NCBI GenBank assembly: GCA_002729295.1
Contig: PBTU01000032.1
Location: 1-7,764 of the forward strand
From: Verrucomicrobiales bacterium
Lineage (GTDB): Bacteria > Verrucomicrobiota > Verrucomicrobiia > Verrucomicrobiales > Akkermansiaceae
Length of the DNA stretch: 7,764 nt
Reading direction: 5' to 3'
Of this stretch, positions 6,874-7,764 are shown in pieces (the first letter of the stretch is position 1; the number at the start of each line of letters is the position of its first letter). Below the pieces are notes generated by a model. The model made no database searches, was not told the DNA's origin, and saw nothing but the letters and a program-made list of their open reading frames with translations. Made by a program: the position numbers and the translations under genes.

Positions 6874-7764
6874 TTACACAGTCGCTGCCTCGTAGTTATC
6901 GACCTCTCCTTCCGGTCCGTGAGGACTTTCAACATGATGCTTGTCCAGGAGAGTTGGATGGGAGGAACGACGTCCGAGGCGGGCCCACATCAGGAGAAGA
7001 TGAAGGCAAAAGAATAGATTCGCGAGAAGGAGGAAACCCCAAGCTAGGGTAATGCCCCATCCGTATGCAGCGGCTCGCCGCGCTCCGGTCAGGAAAGGCT
7101 GTGTCAGGTCCTCGGTCCCCTGCCCCTGAAAGACACCGCCAACTACCGCGCAAATCACGATCGAGGCAAGTCCGTAGAGGGAAAGAAAGAAGTGCCAGCG
7201 AATGAGGCGGCGGGAAAGCCACTCACGACGAGTTATGCGGGGAACGATGAAGTAAATGGCACCGAAAGCACAGAGGGAGAACACTCCGTAGAGGCCAAGG
7301 ATATCCAAACCGTATCCCGCGTAGCTAAACTGGGAAACCTTCAGGCCGATATTGTTATTCAAGGCAAAGGAGAGGACTCCATACCCCACAAAGAGGACGA
7401 TTCCGCAGGCGGTGAATCTCATTGAAGGGCTCAGCGCAACGGCTTTCCCATGACCTTGCACGGTCCGGAGAATATTTACCCCAACCGATAGTGCGGGAAT
7501 GAGGATCATCACCATGGCGGCAGCTCCGGCTGCGGGAAGAAACTGGGGAATTGGTGCCCCAGCTAATTTCTGCATTCCCACCCAAGGCCCGACCACGGCG
7601 AGAGACCAGAATCCGAAGAGGGCGATATTATAACTCCAAACCGGACGTCCGGTGACTTTCGGAGCCAGGTAGTAGGCACTAGCGAGTGCAACTGGCAGGA
7701 AGAAGAGAGCGAAGACGGTTCCTTTAAACCAAGAAGCAATTCCGGTAGCCATCAGGGGACTTCC
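6874..7764 (-). CDS. CcoN-like (cbb3 oxidase subunit I-like) membrane protein lacking metal ligands, 5' end outside window
   Basis: The visible part runs to a TAA at 6874-6876, and the frame stays open to the window edge. It aligns without gaps, by my recall of the family, with the C-terminal half of CcoN from helix VI on: an AYYLAPK segment (residues 26-32 counted from the ATG at 7752), GRPVWSY (35-41), GFW (47-49), APIP (66-69), GAIYFIVPR (164-172) and a WHF (186-188). About seven membrane helices follow, then a hydrophilic His-rich tail (265-292). The CuB and haem positions are not His: the YGHN position reads F-K-G-T (G11), the HH pair is Q61-K62, and the HxH is L149-x-I151. Residues 1-100 contain no His at all. 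It therefore cannot bind haem b3 or CuB as CcoN does. The ATG at 7752 is preceded at the edge by GGAAG, so a short 292-residue product is possible, but homology suggests the gene starts further upstream. The next gene is CcoO-like, 22 bases on, as in cbb3 operons. Confidence 0.85.
   Translation of the reverse strand, partial: GSPLMATGIASWFKGTVFALFFLPVALASAYYLAPKVTGRPVWSYNIALFGFWSLAVVGPWVGMQKLAGAPIPQFLPAAGAAAMVMILIPALSVGVNILRTVQGHGKAVALSPSMRFTACGIVLFVGYGVLSFALNNNIGLKVSQFSYAGYGLDILGLYGVFSLCAFGAIYFIVPRITRREWLSRRLIRWHFFLSLYGLASIVICAVVGGVFQGQGTEDLTQPFLTGARRAAAYGWGITLAWGFLLLANLFFCLHLLLMWARLGRRSSHPTLLDKHHVESPHGPEGEVDNYEAATV

Noticed and set aside
6852..6935. Longer start for the CcoO-like gene at 6935
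   Set aside because: It would overlap the CcoN-like gene and put 28 basic residues ahead of the membrane anchor, unlike CcoO.
6874..7764. CcoN-like gene as a pseudogene
   Set aside because: The frame is open over the whole visible length, the membrane helices and structural motifs are kept, and spacing to the next gene is normal. Only the metal ligands are replaced.

Overview
The window holds one unbroken minus-strand gene cluster for a terminal respiratory oxidase. All nine genes read right to left. The largest gap between genes is 43 bases and most are 3 to 24, so the cluster looks like part of one operon. Its promoter lies beyond position 7764, and the transcript may continue past position 1. 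I see no RNA gene, mobile element, CRISPR array, terminator or stretch without genes longer than 43 bases.

Layout in transcription order: (1) a CcoN-like integral membrane protein, cut by the window edge; (2) a CcoO-like membrane-anchored mono-haem cytochrome c; (3) a second membrane-anchored mono-haem cytochrome c; (4) CoxA, the catalytic subunit I of an A-type haem-copper oxidase; (5) CoxC, subunit III with a very large insert; (6) a subunit IV-type protein; (7) and (8) two small membrane proteins, the second with a CxxC motif; (9) CoxB, the CuA subunit II, placed last.

The organism is most likely a Verrucomicrobiota member, perhaps of the Opitutae (Puniceicoccales-like). The reasons are the moderate GC content, the style of CoxB and CoxC (long CoxB CuA domain with an FGR-D insert, CoxC with a soluble insert before TM4), the accompanying small proteins, and the mostly weak Shine-Dalgarno signals. 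This rests on recalled family style, not on a search.

CoxA, CoxB, CoxC and the subunit IV protein should form a working proton-pumping cytochrome c oxidase: all haem, CuB and CuA ligands are present. The first three genes look like a remodelled cbb3-type module. Its CcoO-like part keeps its haem c, but the CcoN-like part has lost every His ligand for CuB and the b-type haems that falls within the window. A plausible inference is that the module no longer reduces oxygen and serves as a membrane scaffold carrying cytochromes c that feed the A-type oxidase.

The points most worth a second look are the ligand-less CcoN, the roughly 375-residue periplasmic insert in CoxC, the absence of the usual K-channel lysine in CoxA, and the small CxxC membrane protein next to the CuA subunit.
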